A stretch of 64,000 nucleotides of DNA from Adiantum capillus-veneris (GCA_014529385.2 CM043955.1:139053108-139117107); one strand, 5' to 3'. Positions 50,345 to 62,433 are shown, numbered from the stretch's first letter. The notes: a model not told the origin generated them from the letters alone. A program made the numbers and translations.

Positions 50345-51582
50345 AAGTTGGCCGGCTATCCCTTTGTCCTGAAAGTTGGCCGGCTATAACTTTGACAACA
50401 TTTAGAGAGGGAAAGTTCCCAATGGTGTGTTTGGCGGCGACCATTGAGACTCCCTAACTCTTTTAAGCGTCTTTTTTCTCATTGTCAGGTAGTGTTTTGT
50501 AACGCTCCTTTGGCCTACCTTGGGAGATTATACGCATTAAGAGAGGGGCCTCAAGCTTCACCTTGAGCACTTGAAGAATTCTCTTTTAATGGCACATGAG
50601 GCCCCTTTTTAAAGTTTTGTAACTTGGGACAAGAGGAACTTTTGTGTTCTCCGCCTTGGTCTGTAAAAGCGATTTTCAAAGAAATCCTTGTGATGGAACC
50701 CCCTTGATCTAGCACCAACGATAGTGATGACCAACACTAACTATCGGCTATGGAGAGCCGATCGACCAGTTTCCAGCTAGCAGCCTATGTGTGGGTGAAG
50801 TTCTCAAGGAAGCCGCCAATTTGTTTGGCTCGAGATTGTGAAGCCAAAAGCAAATGCACTAGTTTTCTAGAGGAAAGAGGCAAAGAAAAACTTGACAAGG
50901 ATGGTAGTACGAGTACTCAGTTAGTTGCCTCGGTACTCACAAGGTTCGACAATTGTTGTTATAGATGTGACACGATGCTTTGTTTGGCTCAGGAGTTCGA
51001 AGCCAAAGAAAAAGCAAGAACTCCCAAGATGAAAAGGCAAAGGCAAGCTAGATAGAGATAACCGTGATAAAGATTCGACAAAGGAGATTGGCATGGCACA
51101 CATGGTAGCGACCACAGTGGCCATGATGCCATATTTCTAGTCAGTTGACAGTTGTCGCCACTAGCTTCAGTCTGGGAGAGGCTTGTGAGTGGTAGAGAGG
51201 GGCAAACAGTGCTCCCTACAAATTATTTGGGCCCTTGTGTTGGAGGTCAAGTTATCGTTGTTTGAACCTGTGGGTTGGAGTTCAAGGCACATGCATCTAA
51301 TAAGGAACCAATCAGATGAATCTAAAACACTATCCATGAGTGTACCAATCCATTGTTGTTGGCCAGATTATGGACGAAATGTGGAAATTTTGGATGTGAT
51401 GTGTTTACAATTCACGAATGGGGATTCTTGGACATAGAGTGTTCTACAGTTCAATTTTCTATAAGGCGATCGATGCTCAAGATGGCATTGTACCAAGTAG
51501 TCGACAGCTTGTGGGGTATCCATGGTAGCTTCTTCGTTGACTTGACCTCATTATTTATGTCTACTATGAGATGCAGAGAGGG
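50345..51582 (+). other. Non-coding remainder of inner copia interior
   Basis: It begins with a direct repeat of CCTGAAAGTTGGCCGGCTAT (50,341 and 50,370) exactly where the pol sequence breaks off. No RNase H motif is found downstream. The ORFs at 50,750-51,055 and 51,189-51,622 match nothing I recognise. The RNase H segment seems to have been replaced rather than simply lost. Confidence 0.5.
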
Positions 51583-51764
51583 TGTTAAAGTTATAGCATC
51601 TCAAGTGAACTACCCAATGTGATCCCAAATTTTATTTTGGCTTTAGGTATTTATTTTACTTTATTTGTCAAATTCTTGGTAGGGGAATTTGCTAAGGTGA
51701 CTATATAAGTACAACTAGCCCCCATTGTATAATCATCAATTCATTGGCAAGGTTGGTTGGTTCA

Positions 51765-51807
<43 letters not shown>

Positions 51808-51849
51808 TTCTTTCCATTCCTCTACGCTTCTACATCGTCAACTTTGATA
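51583..51849 (+). repeat. 3' LTR of the inner copia
   Basis: 267 bp with the same TATATAAGTAC and (CT)n arrangement (51,770-51,804) as the 5' LTR. It ends GTCAACTTTGATA. LTR differences are numerous, so the insertion is old. Confidence 0.88.
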
Positions 51850-53230
51850 TATACAACACTATGTATTGGTGTTTTATCCCACGACTCACTAGAAATGCAT
51901 TGAATTCTTTAAACCTATACTCACCCCCTTGATCGGAAACAAAGAGTTCTTACACTACACTCATATACATTTTCAGCCATAAGTAGAAATATCTTGAAGC
52001 ACATAACACTTCAAAATTTGCCTAAAGCGAATACATCAATGCATGCTTGGAGAAATCATCAATAAAAGTCACAAAGTAAAAATGATTCCCAAAAGATGCA
52101 CTATGCATTGGACCACAAACGTCATTACAAGTAAGCTGCAATTTTTTAGTAACCCGCACAGAACTATTATTTGAAACTTGGAACATTTCATTTTGCTCAA
52201 AATACACCCTTGACATATATGATTCGATTGTGACATGAAAGGGGCGAACAAATCACAATGAGACATAATGTACTCAGTTGCATTGCACATGGTCCACTGA
52301 TTTTGCGGTATGTGCATCATGAATATATGGGTCATATAGACACTACACACTAAAAGCCTATTTTGCATCCTACACAATGTTTGCCGAATTTGCATTGGAA
52401 AAAGCATCTGCAATGGCTACATTTGCTTCTTTCTTCTCAGCCTCTTTTGCTTTGATCTTAGGGCATTGCTTGATGAGATGATCATTTTCCTTATAAGAAT
52501 GACATTTTAACTTCTTCTTGCCTTTATCACTAGATTTTTTAGATCTATTGTCGTTTAAAGAGCCAAGAACTGTGGGGGCAAGCTTACTACCTGTAGAAGC
52601 ATTGGAATTGGCAACTATGACATTTTTCTTTTTGTTGTGCAGCCCCAAATGCCTATTCAATAGCATGTTGCTTGGTCCTTTTTTTCTAGAGTTGGGGTTG
52701 TTGCAACAATATAGAGAAGAACATTAGAATTTACATCATCATGTTTACTCTTAGTCGCAATTCTAAAGGTGGAGGCAAAAGTCTAATAAGAATCTAACAA
52801 AATATCAAGGACTATCTGCATTGATCTCATTGATGGTAGTTAACTACTCATTGAGTTCTTTAATCCCTACAAGAAATAGATCTATATGATCTCCTCGTGC
52901 ATAACCTCAGACTCTAGCTCTTTACATCCATACAATCCCTCATGAATAACCTGCATATAAAGAAGCTAGTCTATTCCAAGTCTGTTTTGTTGTTTGTGTT
53001 GAACATATGTGTGGAATAATTGAACACTTGACAGAAAATGCGATTGGTGCATGAGCCTGCATATCCTTATCATCCCAATATGCCTAATAAGTAGCAGGAA
53101 AAACAATTCTAGCAACAGTATTGCTAGAACTTGCACCATCATCTATAGAATCTATATTGTTGAAAGTGCAAAAAGGAGTGTTATTGACATCATATTGGAT
53201 TGCCTTTACCATTTCTAAATGATGGCTTCA
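51850..53230 (-). pseudogene. Copia gag-integrase relic (right half of the split element)
   Basis: Minus-strand frames give a zinc-knuckle region (KLKCHSYKENDHLIKQCPKI near 52,500), a linker KEAEKKEANVAIADAF, and protease/pre-integrase and integrase beginnings (HSASFGNHFYFVTFIDDFSK near 52,060). The plus-strand phrase near 51,870 (TATTGGTGTTTTATCCCACG) is also present at 56,012. The part 52,700-53,230 corresponds to gag by position. It joins across the inserted element to 46,281. Confidence 0.78.
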
Positions 53231-53338
53231 TTTCTTTTTTACAAACATTTCAAACAATGAATTAAGGGACCTTCACAATGTGGATAATAGGGGAGTTGAT
53301 CGACTCTGTAGTTGCTACTACACTCTCTGTTGAATTCC

Positions 53339-53342
<4 letters not shown>

Positions 53343-53404
<62 letters not shown>
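53343..53404. repeat. (CT)n microsatellite followed by (TG)n
   Basis: A ~62-bp perfect CT run followed by TGTGTGTGTGTG. Further alternating purine-pyrimidine stretches lie at 53,484-53,515 and 53,551-53,583, which favour Z-DNA. Confidence 0.95.
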
Positions 53405-53408
<4 letters not shown>

Positions 53409-53591
53409 TGTGTGTGTGTGCAGCTTGTTGTGCTTCCAATTCACAAGCCCAATGCCCTCCATAGCCAGTGCCAATTTATGCTATGTGTGTGTGCACGCGT
53501 GCATGCATGCGTACGTGCAGCTTGCTACGTCCTCCATAAACAAGCTCTCTGTGTGTGTGTGTGCCCGTGCGCGTGCGTGCGTGCTAATTAA

Positions 53592-53757
53592 AAGAGGACA
53601 ATGGTATAATCTTTCTATGACCCAAGTGTGGTAGATTGGTTATGCCATTTCCCTCTTGAATAACAGGTCTTGAGTTCAACTCTCCTCGTCGGATACATCT
53701 TTAAGGTCTCTTGGGATAGTTTCCTACGACGTTAAAACAATCTTCTTCTTCTTCTTT
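53592..53757 (+). mobile_element. tRNA-derived SINE-like element, solitary copy
   Basis: AAGAGGACAATGGTATAATC begins the copy. The A-box-like TGGTAGATTGG (53,629-53,639) and B-box-like GAGTTCAACTC (53,672-53,682) are 33 nt apart. The body ends TTTCCTACGACGTTAAAAC, then (CTT)n. It closely matches the three inverted units at 30.4-30.9 kb, which sets its borders. Confidence 0.72.
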
Positions 53758-54951
53758 GTGGAAAGCCACGCAAGCCTCTCTAGCCATGTTGACTCAGAGC
53801 GGCCATATACATGGAATGCTATGGAAATTGGTGTGCCTACTTCTACTGATGAATCTCTCACTAAACAAGTTTATATCCACAATTATTGGGCATCAAAGAA
53901 GCACAAACAGTGAAGGAAAGAAACTAAATTATGGAAAATATATGTTTGGTTGTGGCTCAGTGTTGGCACAAGCAAATGCAAGAGCTCCAAATAAATGAAA
54001 AAAGGAAAATTTTAGCAGCTTATACACTATCAAACATTCTCCAAAAGGTGAGGCAAACGGGGACTCATACCTTCCAAAGTTAACAAAAGCAATATATCAA
54101 ACAATGAGAATATAGGAGGATAAGTGGAATGAAAAAGAATTTTGAGGTGGAGTAGTAGTTAAAGGCTTGTACGTTGGCCAGTTTGAGGGGAAAGCTGATA
54201 CATATGCTCTCTATTGAATCAAACACCACTAGTGATAATCTACTCTCATCTTGTGTCTTTGATTATGTTGTATATTGCTCTAGGTGGAGCTATAATTTAT
54301 AATTTCATGTGTAGTAGCCTTTGGCAATAAGAAGATCCTTAGGAACCCACTTTTGTACTAGGTGTTGTTAATATTTGTGGGTCGTGGAAGTACATGTAAC
54401 AACTTTACTTCTTGGGTAGAATTGGGTTGCTTCCTCCGATATTTTGATGACCTTTGTTGACATTTAGATCTTTGATGGGTAGGGAAATTCAAAGTTAGAG
54501 GCATTGGTGATATCCACTTCAACTTTTCCCTTCTCTTGATAAGTGGTTTGGTTGATATTTAGATAAGAAATCAGTGGGCTGGAAGGAGCCAAAATTGACT
54601 TTGGAGTTGCATCTTCCATGAGAGGTACTTGTATTTGAGGACTTGCTTTTCTTGGAAGAGATATGAGACTAGTAGCTCATAGGTAGCATTTGCATTATGC
54701 AACCCATTGTTTCCCAAGTACTACTTCTTCTTGCATGTCTTTGGAAACCATCACTTGACATTATACTTTCTTGGATTTCTTTTGAATGCTTAGGGTAGAT
54801 CAATCAGAGCTAAACATTGAATCCTAGCTCTGTTTAGACATTTTGAGCATAATTCCAATCCTCATGAAACATTTGCGTCTTTTGATCAGAAGACATACTC
54901 CTTAATTGCCAAAGATTTGGGAGGAGTAAAAATGGTGTCACTTGGAGTTCT
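53758..54951. other. Unassigned sequence left of the second copia
   Basis: No clear coding or repeat signature. By position it could hold decayed RT or RNase H of the minus-strand copia, but no motif is readable. Confidence 0.4.
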
Positions 54952-57900
54952 TCAAGCTTGCACGGTAGTCATACGACAAGTGGGAGCAAAAGTCTCTTCA
55001 TAATCTATGCCTTTTTGTTGTGCATAACCCTTTGCAACAAATCGAGCCTTATAGTGATCAATGTCACCATCTGGCTTGCGTTTCAACTTCTTGTAAACCC
55101 ACTTCATACCAATGGTCTTTTTTGCCAGAGGCAAATCACATAAAGTCCATGTGTCATTTTCTATAAGTGCATCATATTTTGATTGCATGGCAGCCATCCA
55201 ATTTTCTGAATTCTGTGCTTCATCAAAAGACAAAGGTTCCTCAAAATCATGTGAGCTAGATACAACCAAAGCATAACAATCTAATGCATAAGATGCATGG
55301 CGAGAACCTGAATGAGTACGACTAAACAAAGGTGCATCCATACTGTCATGCAAAGTATGCACCAGCCATTTTGGCATACCTCTAGCCTACTCATTCTCAG
55401 CCCTTTCCTCATCAAGTACATGATGTACATCTGCATGAGTAATAAGCTGATCTGTAACATTTTCAAAAACCCCCATAGGCTGTACATTTGCCTCATTGGA
55501 AGTTACATTCAAGCTTCCACCACTGGAAAGAGGCAACAAAGTGTCATAAATGTCTTGCGAGCTTACATTACTATCTCTAGTACATGGCAGCAAGGGCTGA
55601 ACAGAATCTTGCACAAACACAACATCATGTGAGACCAAGGTATGCTTTGTTTGCAGATGATACAACCTGTAACCTTTTCTTTCACCACTATAACAAAAAG
55701 AAAACATTTGGCAGCCTTATCATCCAATTTTTTGCACTGCGTTTGTGGCACCAAAGCATATGCCAAACAGCCAAAAACACGCATGTGCTCAATAGAAGCT
55801 TTCTATCATGCCATGTTTCATATGGAGTGATAGACTGCAAAGATTTCGTAGAAATCCTGTTAAGTACATAAGTGGCACACATGATGTCCTCAAGCCAAAA
55901 CGAATGCGGCAAAGCTTGACTTTTGACCATACATCATGTCATTTCTATAAGTGACCTATCTTTCCTCTCGGCAACACCATTTTGCTGAGGCATATAAGGC
56001 ACTGTACATTGGTGTTTTATCCCACGACTAGCCAAAAATGCATTAAATTCATAAGACATATATTCCCCCCCTCAATCGGAACGAAGGGTGTCCATAGTAC
56101 ATTTCGAGACATTTTCAGCCATAGCCAAAAATTGTTTGAAGCACATAAATACTTCGGACTTTGCTTTGAGCGGATATACTCATGCATGCCTGGAGTAATC
56201 ATCAATGAAAGTCATGAAGTAAAGGTAATTTCCCAAGGACAGAGTTTGCATGGGCCCACGAACATCACTATGCATAAGCTGCAACCTGCATGTGACCCTA
56301 ACTAAACCATCCTTTGGAAACTTTGAATGCTACATCTTACCCATGATACAACCTTCACAAACATGTTTGGCAAATGCCTCAAGAGGTGGCAAAGAAGCAA
56401 CCATATCAGATTTCTACAAACGCAACAAACTGGCAAAATTCAGATGTCCAAAACGTGCATGCCAAAGTTTTTCATATGAAATAGCCTTAGAATCCACAAA
56501 TGCATTTGTAAAAATTTTCCCACACTTGTCATACAAAGTGAGCTTATACAGCCCACGACATAAAATGCTAGATGCAACAATTTCATCACCGAAACTGAGA
56601 TCATGTATTGTACATTTGTCATCCACAAATTTGACTACAAGTCCAAGTCTAGCAAGTGCAAATACAGACAAAAGATTCTTCTTTATCCCAGGTACATTCA
56701 ATGCATCAACAAGTGTGAAAGAGCTACCATTTGCAGCAGTAAGCACAAGCACAATCTTTCCAACTCCCTTGACTGGATAAGAGGCAATGTTGGCACAAGT
56801 GACAGAATTCCCATGTGGGATATCCTCGAGAGAGGTAAACAAGTCACGATGGGAGGTAATGTGCTTTGTAGAACCAGTGTCAAACTACCACACTTGAGCA
56901 TCTGCAGCAATTGACAAACATAGATCATGGACAAAAGGATCATAAGTGCACTCTGCACTAAAAGCCCATTCTGCATCAACATCAACATCATAGTCTCCTT
57001 TCATAGAAGAATCAACAATAGCAGCATTTGTAGTGGAACCAGCCTCTTTCTTCTTAGCCTCTTTGGCCTTCAACTTAGGACACTACTTGATCAAGTGATC
57101 ATTAGCTTTAAAATAATGGCAATGCATCTTCTTTTTTCCCTTGTCACCAAAATTCCTAGACGAATTACTGCTAGCAGAAGCATTAGGAACAGGTGATTTA
57201 CCACTCGCAAAAGAACCATGAGAAGTGGCTACATTGTTGTTACCACCTTTTCTTTGAGCAGCAATAAAGGCATGTTCAACTGCATGCTATCTAGTCCTTT
57301 TTTTTTGGAAAGTGACTCTTGCAACAGCAATGTGCATAATGCATCAAACTTGACAACTTCTAGATTTCCTTGGGTCCTGAGTCTCCAAGTACTAGCAAAA
57401 GTCTGGTAAGAATCCGACAAAGCATCAAGAACAATTTGCACAAGGGAACTGCCAAAAATGACTTCACCTGCAGAAATAAGTTGCTCATTGATATCCTTGA
57501 CAACAACAAGGAAAGTGTCCATGTCATCTTCCTCATGCATAATCTTCGACTCCAACTCTTTACGTAGCAATGCAATTTTTGCCTCATTGCGACTTGCATA
57601 AAGACCAACCAGAATATCCCAAGCATGTTTTGTAGATTTTGCTGAATGAATGTGAGGAGTAATGGTGCGATTCATAGACAACACAATCAATGCATGAGCC
57701 TACCCATCTTTTACATCTCAACGAGCTTGCTCAGTTGTAGGCAAAACAGCTCTGGCAGTAGCAACACTGTCACCAAAACCTGCAACATCCTCAACATCGC
57801 CTGCATCCTCAAAACCGGGACGTACATCAATGCCATGCACAATGTTCCAAACGCCCTTTGACATGAGGACATGGTGCATCATGTAATCCCACATAGGGTA

Positions 57901-57966
57901 ATTGTCCCCATCCAATTTTTCCTCAACAACAAAAATCTTGAACGCATCTGTGTTGTTGTTAGCCAT
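54952..57966 (-). pseudogene. Copia gag-pol relic, truncated in RT
   Basis: Gag starts MANNNTDAFKIFVVEEKLDG at 57,966 and continues as a UBN2-type gag (TKHAWDILVGLYASRNEAKI, LSDSYQTFASTWRLR). A zinc-knuckle region (HLIKxCPKLKAKEAKKKE) lies near 57,080. Protease starts at FDTGSTKHITSHRDLF (56,880) and pre-integrase is LWHARFGHLNFASL. Integrase spans 56,300-55,400 (YFMTFIDDYSRHA, PQQNGVAERKDRSL, PHSFWLEDIMCATYVLNRIS). RT begins at ENWMAAMQSKYDALIENDTW and ends at CRMTTVQA (54,952). Catalytic RT and RNase H are lost. About ten stops or shifts occur. It is a sister copy of the split copia at 45.4-53.2 kb. Confidence 0.88.
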
Positions 57967-58279
57967 AGTGAATGTTGCACCTGATGTGAAAACTGTCCAA
58001 AAAGAGGAGAAATAGAGTGTTAACAACACATTCTATATAGCACAAACTATAGAAGACTGTAAGGGAACTGTTATACAAAAAACGGCACTAACAAAATTTT
58101 ACACAAAATGAAAAAATTGCATGCATAGTATTGCCTGTAGTGGAAATGGAGGCCGAAATGAGCCCAAATTGAAATGAGCCCAGAACCTGTTGATTCTCAC
58201 CAAAGCTCACAAAAATCGAAGAGAGCGAGCAGGCGTGTGCTGGAGGTGTTGGTGACTAAGCCCGGGAGGACGCAACCTA

Positions 58280-58601
58280 CTCTGATACCAATTGTTGAAA
58301 TTAGGGTTGCAAGAAAACACACAGAGCTTGAAGAAGACAAAGGAAGCTCAAGGCACACAACAGAGAGTGTATTACTTAGTGTGAAATGGAAAGATAAGAT
58401 AGCCCTAGAGTGATGGGCGTATATACAATGCACGTGGGGGAAACCTCCTAGTGAGAGAAAAAATGCCCCGACGGTCCTAAGTGTGTTCACACACATCACT
58501 ACCACATGTATATGGTAACAAGGAAGCATCTCAAAGTCTACTTGGAAAGAGTTATATCATGCCTCAATAGACTCCCAAGTCAATGAAGCTTTTCTACAAC
58601 A
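58280..58601 (-). repeat. PBS and 5' LTR of the second copia
   Basis: The LTR (58,293-58,601, 309 bp) starts TGTTGTAGAAAAGC and ends ATTTCAACA. Two bases later TGGTATCAGAG (58,280-58,290) is the tRNA-iMet primer-binding site. The 3' LTR is absent because the element is truncated. Confidence 0.87.
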
Positions 58602-59139
58602 CCAGTGTATTACGGCTTTGGAGAAATCTGGTGGGTCGCGCTTCATGTAGTACACCACCCATATTGCCCCCAACTACAAAACCATGTTCTTTGTTGAAAG
58701 AGGAAACTATACTCCCCCTTACATGCTTGAGCATATCCCCTTGTCAAGGGGATATGCTTGAGCATATCCCCTTGTTAGCGATATGCACTATTGCACTCAT
58801 TCGGCTTAGCTCCCACTCCCTTCGATGCGAGACAACGTGTTGGGGCAATGGAGAGAAGTCAAACCAATTGTGCACATTATGGTCATTGCAAGTTTAAGTC
58901 TGAGTACCACACACTACTAGAGTGCTCAGCTTTTGGTTACATCCAAACTTGCTTCCCTCACATTTTTAGCCATGACTTAGACCTACACACTTTCCTCTCC
59001 TAGCCACAGTGTGGGCTCTCCATTGTGACTCTCATCACCTTAATTTGGGAGCATCAAAATTCATTCATCAGCCACACACATACTACATCACATGTAAGTT
59101 TGGTCCCATAGGTCATATTTGACCTCCGAGGATAATAAT

Positions 59140-59185
<46 letters not shown>

Positions 59186-59844
59186 ATAAGACAATGGGAG
59201 ACATTCACAAAGGCACATCACTGACTTCTTTAAAGTAGGTAGCCAGTTGAGCAAGCTTCATAGCAGACTTCAAAGTCCACCTATACTAGAGGTCTATTGA
59301 TTGATGAATCCATTGAGCTTGGGAGAGCTAGATGGACACATCTGTGAGGTCTACACCAACATAGACAGAGGCTCCATCAGAGGAATAGTTCTATTCTAGC
59401 ATGGCATAGGAGACATCCACTATGACGATTTACAGAGGAGGACATTGACGATGTTCTTCAATGACCAATGTAGTACATCCTTGTCATCTTTGGAGCTCAA
59501 TTGTGTCCTTGAGCATAAACATGAGATAGATAGATTGAATTATCATCCACGGAGGTCATATGTGACCACATCCTCATCACCTTTGGAGCTCAATCATGTC
59601 CTTGAGCATAAGCATGACATAGATAGATAGATAGATAGATTGCATTATCATCCACGGAGGTCAGATATGACCTGAGTCCAAAAAACAAAACAATACAAAG
59701 GATTCCTTCTAAATGAAGGGGTTGTCAGATACATCTCAGTTAAGAACTGAGGGTCTAGCGAGGGGTAAACAAAAAAAGAGAAGATAAGATGAACAAAACC
59801 TAAGGATGGGCAAATGACGGGGGAGCCGGTTTGGGAGTTCGAAA
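58602..59844. other. Intergenic stretch with palindrome, (CT)n and duplicated segment
   Basis: No gene is recognised. It holds a 29-bp near-perfect palindrome (58,730-58,758), a (CT)n run (59,143-59,181) and a ~90-bp tandem duplication (59,483-59,672). Confidence 0.55.
59483..59672 (+). repeat. Two-copy tandem repeat with (GATA)n expansion
   Basis: Both units run from CTTTGGAGCTCAAT through CCTTGAGCATAA to TCATCCACGGAGGTCA and a TGACC end. The second unit has an expanded (GATA)n stretch (59,619-59,640, five repeats versus two). A related GACCTCCGAGGATAATAATA phrase occurs inverted near 59,120. Confidence 0.85.
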
Positions 59845-60518
59845 CTCCTAGATAATAGCTTTACCTCCTCCATAAACTACCCATTTTCCTGTCGTGCACG
59901 CTTCTTGCATCTTTTGTAGTTATTTCTTCTTCTGCTTGAGTTGGGTGGGTGTAAGGTCTTCTATAAACCAAATTCTAGTGTCCTTGAGAAGGTTTGATTG
60001 CTCAAGGATTTTGATCCTGTCTGTCTTGGTCTTGAAAGTGAGGATTGCATGGTTGGTGCGATGTTCATGTGTAAGGGAGGCAATTGTTGCTAGATCCCAG
60101 TGTATCATGTGGGTTGTTGTTTGGATGCGAGAAAAGGACTCATGGAACTTGAGATCCCCTTCCCTTTCTAGTCGCTTGGAAGCCTATAGATGCAAAGATT
60201 TAGGGCGATATCCTCTTGTCGTTGTCGTGTTGTGTAGCATGGATGCAACACGTCTTCAACCTTGTGGAGGATGACCTCCGACACTTGATTCTCGGCCACC
60301 TTGGTGAGGGTGGCCTCTACTTCTACCTTTATTTTGTTGAACTTGATTTCCATATGTTCCATCTCTTCCGTCTTGTCGTTCTCCACTGCGATGATCCGAG
60401 CCTCGATGGCAACGAGTCTTCGTTTCAGCTCATCGTTCTCCTTGTGAAGTCTTTCAACTTCATTTTGAAGGGCGGGTGGTGTTGTCCATCTTTGGGAGTG
60501 TTTCCACGACCCCGGCAA
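59845..60518 (-). pseudogene. LINE ORF1 relic (minus)
   Basis: Coiled-coil N-terminus (LQNEVERLHKENDELKRRLV at ~60,470), then RRM-like C-terminal blocks (NHAILTFKTKTDRIKILEQS, DTRIWFIEDLTPTQLKQKKK, GKWVVYGGGKAII ending near 59,845). Frameshifts lie near 60,170 and stops near 59,918. ORF2 is absent, so the fragment is truncated after ORF1. Confidence 0.75.
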
Positions 60519-60867
60519 AGGTGAGATTGACTTGGAATGAGGCCCAAGTGTCCATGATTGTTGCTCAAAAAAGCACAGTTCTGGTCAGAGCCATGTAGTC
60601 AGAGCCATGCAGTCAAGGATAGAGGTCGTGAACCAGGACAGTGTTGGCAGAGGTGGTTCTGGTCGTGGTCAGACAGTCAGGTGGCAAGCAGGTGTGGTAT
60701 TGAGAGATGATTCTGGTAAGAACACAAAATGGTGAGCAGTAACAGAGTGCTAGATGGGGTTTGGGCTACATTGACGCCCCCTCCACAAGAGGGCAGCCCC
60801 TCGCCCACCCGGGGGGAGGTTGGGGAAGGCGTGAAGGAGGACGATGTGAGACAAAGAGCTAGGGTTG

Positions 60868-60953
<86 letters not shown>

Positions 60954-61239
60954 GAGGGGGAGTAAATGGCATTCCACCAATGCTGGCAAGGAAAATGATG
61001 AACCTCTCTCTCTCCCTCTCTCTCTCTCTCCAGCTTTTTTTATCGAGTAGACAGTAGCTCACTCTTTTTATCATAACTTCTTCATTCGAACTCCAATTTG
61101 GGTGATCTATAGATCACGACACCCTCAAACGCATTGATGTAAAAGCAGAAAATTTGAGAGTTATAAAAGGCTTTTGTGTAGTAGCATTTTTTAAGTGAAT
61201 ATATTCGGAGAAGTTGACTCTCATCTCTTATTCTACAGA
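60519..61239. other. Head-to-head LINE 5' regions around a long (GA)n tract
   Basis: The (GA)n tract spans 60,871-60,951 and a mixed (CT)n run 61,003-61,033, giving a potential large hairpin. The left part (60,519-60,870) precedes the minus-strand ORF1 and includes a CAACCCTAG motif on the minus strand. The right part precedes the plus-strand ORF1. ORFs encoding RERERE or LSLSLS here are microsatellite artefacts. Confidence 0.6.
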
Positions 61240-62433
61240 CAATGTCTTCCGACACTCACAAGGGTTCTTCTTCGTCAAAAAGGTCCACAACCATTGTAGA
61301 AAATGATCCAAAATATCGTAAGTGTGTGGAGACAGCAACACAACCACTCAACCAACGACATTGAAAACCTTGATCATGGCATACTTGGTATCATTGCAAG
61401 AGACCGTAAACAAACAAGGTGAAGACTTACGGGCCCTTGCAATGGAGAATGGTATGCTAAGGGTTCTTGTGGTTGAGAATGAGAATCCCAAAAGGACACT
61501 TGAGATGCAAAGAATACATTTGAAACAACTTGAAGAGGAAGTCAAGGAATGTAAAGGCTCTCTTGTGGACTTGAATGCTTTGAAGGAGCGCATGAGCAAA
61601 GTAGAGCATGACCATGTATTGAAAGAGGAGGAATTTGACACCATGAGCCGGGATGTATGCGACATGAAAAATGCATACACAAACAAGTCTTGCATTGATG
61701 TATGTGGTAGCAATGTGGTTCCTACTTCCTCCCTCATGCAAGCTATGGCTCAAAAAAAGAATGGTAAGAATATGGATGTAGAGGAGTTTATGAAACAACG
61801 GGAGCGATGTTCCAATAACATTGTTATTCGTGGAATTTTTGAAGAGAAGTTAGAGACGCCTCCTTCTCTTGCAATTATTATCCAAGATAACCCACTTTGG
61901 CATGTCAAGATTTATGGTTTACGAAGCACATAGAGTGGGTAAACAAGGAGCTCCTCGCTCGGGAGAACGGCCAATTGTATGCACCATGTGGGATGAGACC
62001 AAACGAAAGATTATCCTTGATAATTGCTGAATCTATTTGAGAGATACAAAATGTTTTGTATGTGAAAATCGCACTATTGAGCAACAAAATATGTGTCGCA
62101 AAGCATATGAATAAGAATAAGAAAAACAAGGAAATCTCTCATGAAGAAAATGTGTCCAAGGAGGAGGCAAGTCCCTCAAGCAAATAGGAATGTGTGATCT
62201 ATGAGGCGGAGTTGGAATTGAAAGTATGCTTGTGGAATTGCAATGGATACCCATGGAATGTGGGGGTTGGCATTGATGAACTAACAAGAAATGTCAATGT
62301 TGTACTTCTTGTTGAAACTTCATTAGGGCCAAAAATGACTCAAAAAGGGTTGTGTAAGGAATTGGTTAACTTACTAATTAGCAGAGCCGCTTACGGTCAA
62401 ACGGCTCCATATTTGTCCGTTTTGGTCATTTAA
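61240..62433 (+). pseudogene. LINE ORF1 and start of ORF2 (plus), truncated
   Basis: ORF1 begins near 61,241 (MSSDTHKGSSSSKRSTTIVE) and continues in the 203-codon frame from 61,322. That frame has a coiled coil (ENPKRTLEMQRIHLKQLEEE, LVDLNALKERMSKVEHD), then RRM-like blocks (RCSNNIVIRGIFEE). After a frameshift near 61,930 it reads RPIVCTMWDETKRKIILDN, ending near 62,120. ORF2 starts near 62,215 with endonuclease block LKVCLWNCNGYPWNVGVGID and VVLLVETSLGP, and breaks off near 62,345. The catalytic Glu block (VET) is present; the rest of ORF2 is missing. Confidence 0.8.

Larger units (their letters stand above)
46282..51849 (+). mobile_element. Copia element inserted into an older copia
   Basis: The 5' LTR (46,282-46,543) and 3' LTR (51,583-51,849) are direct copies starting TGTTAAAGTTATAGCATCTC and ending GTCAACTTTGACA (GATA in the 3' copy). 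Each contains TATATAAGTAC followed by a (CT)n run. A PBS TGGTATCAGACC lies at 46,544 and a purine tract GCAGAGAGGG just before the 3' LTR. The interior carries decayed gag-pol at 47.3-50.3 kb and ~1.2 kb of other sequence. The flanks are two parts of the same minus-strand copia. Confidence 0.88.

Noticed and set aside
60729-60965. ORFs encoding long RERERE or LSLSLS runs, also at 30,851, 53,239 and 60,750
   Set aside because: They are translations of (GA)n/(CT)n microsatellites with no conserved flanking protein.
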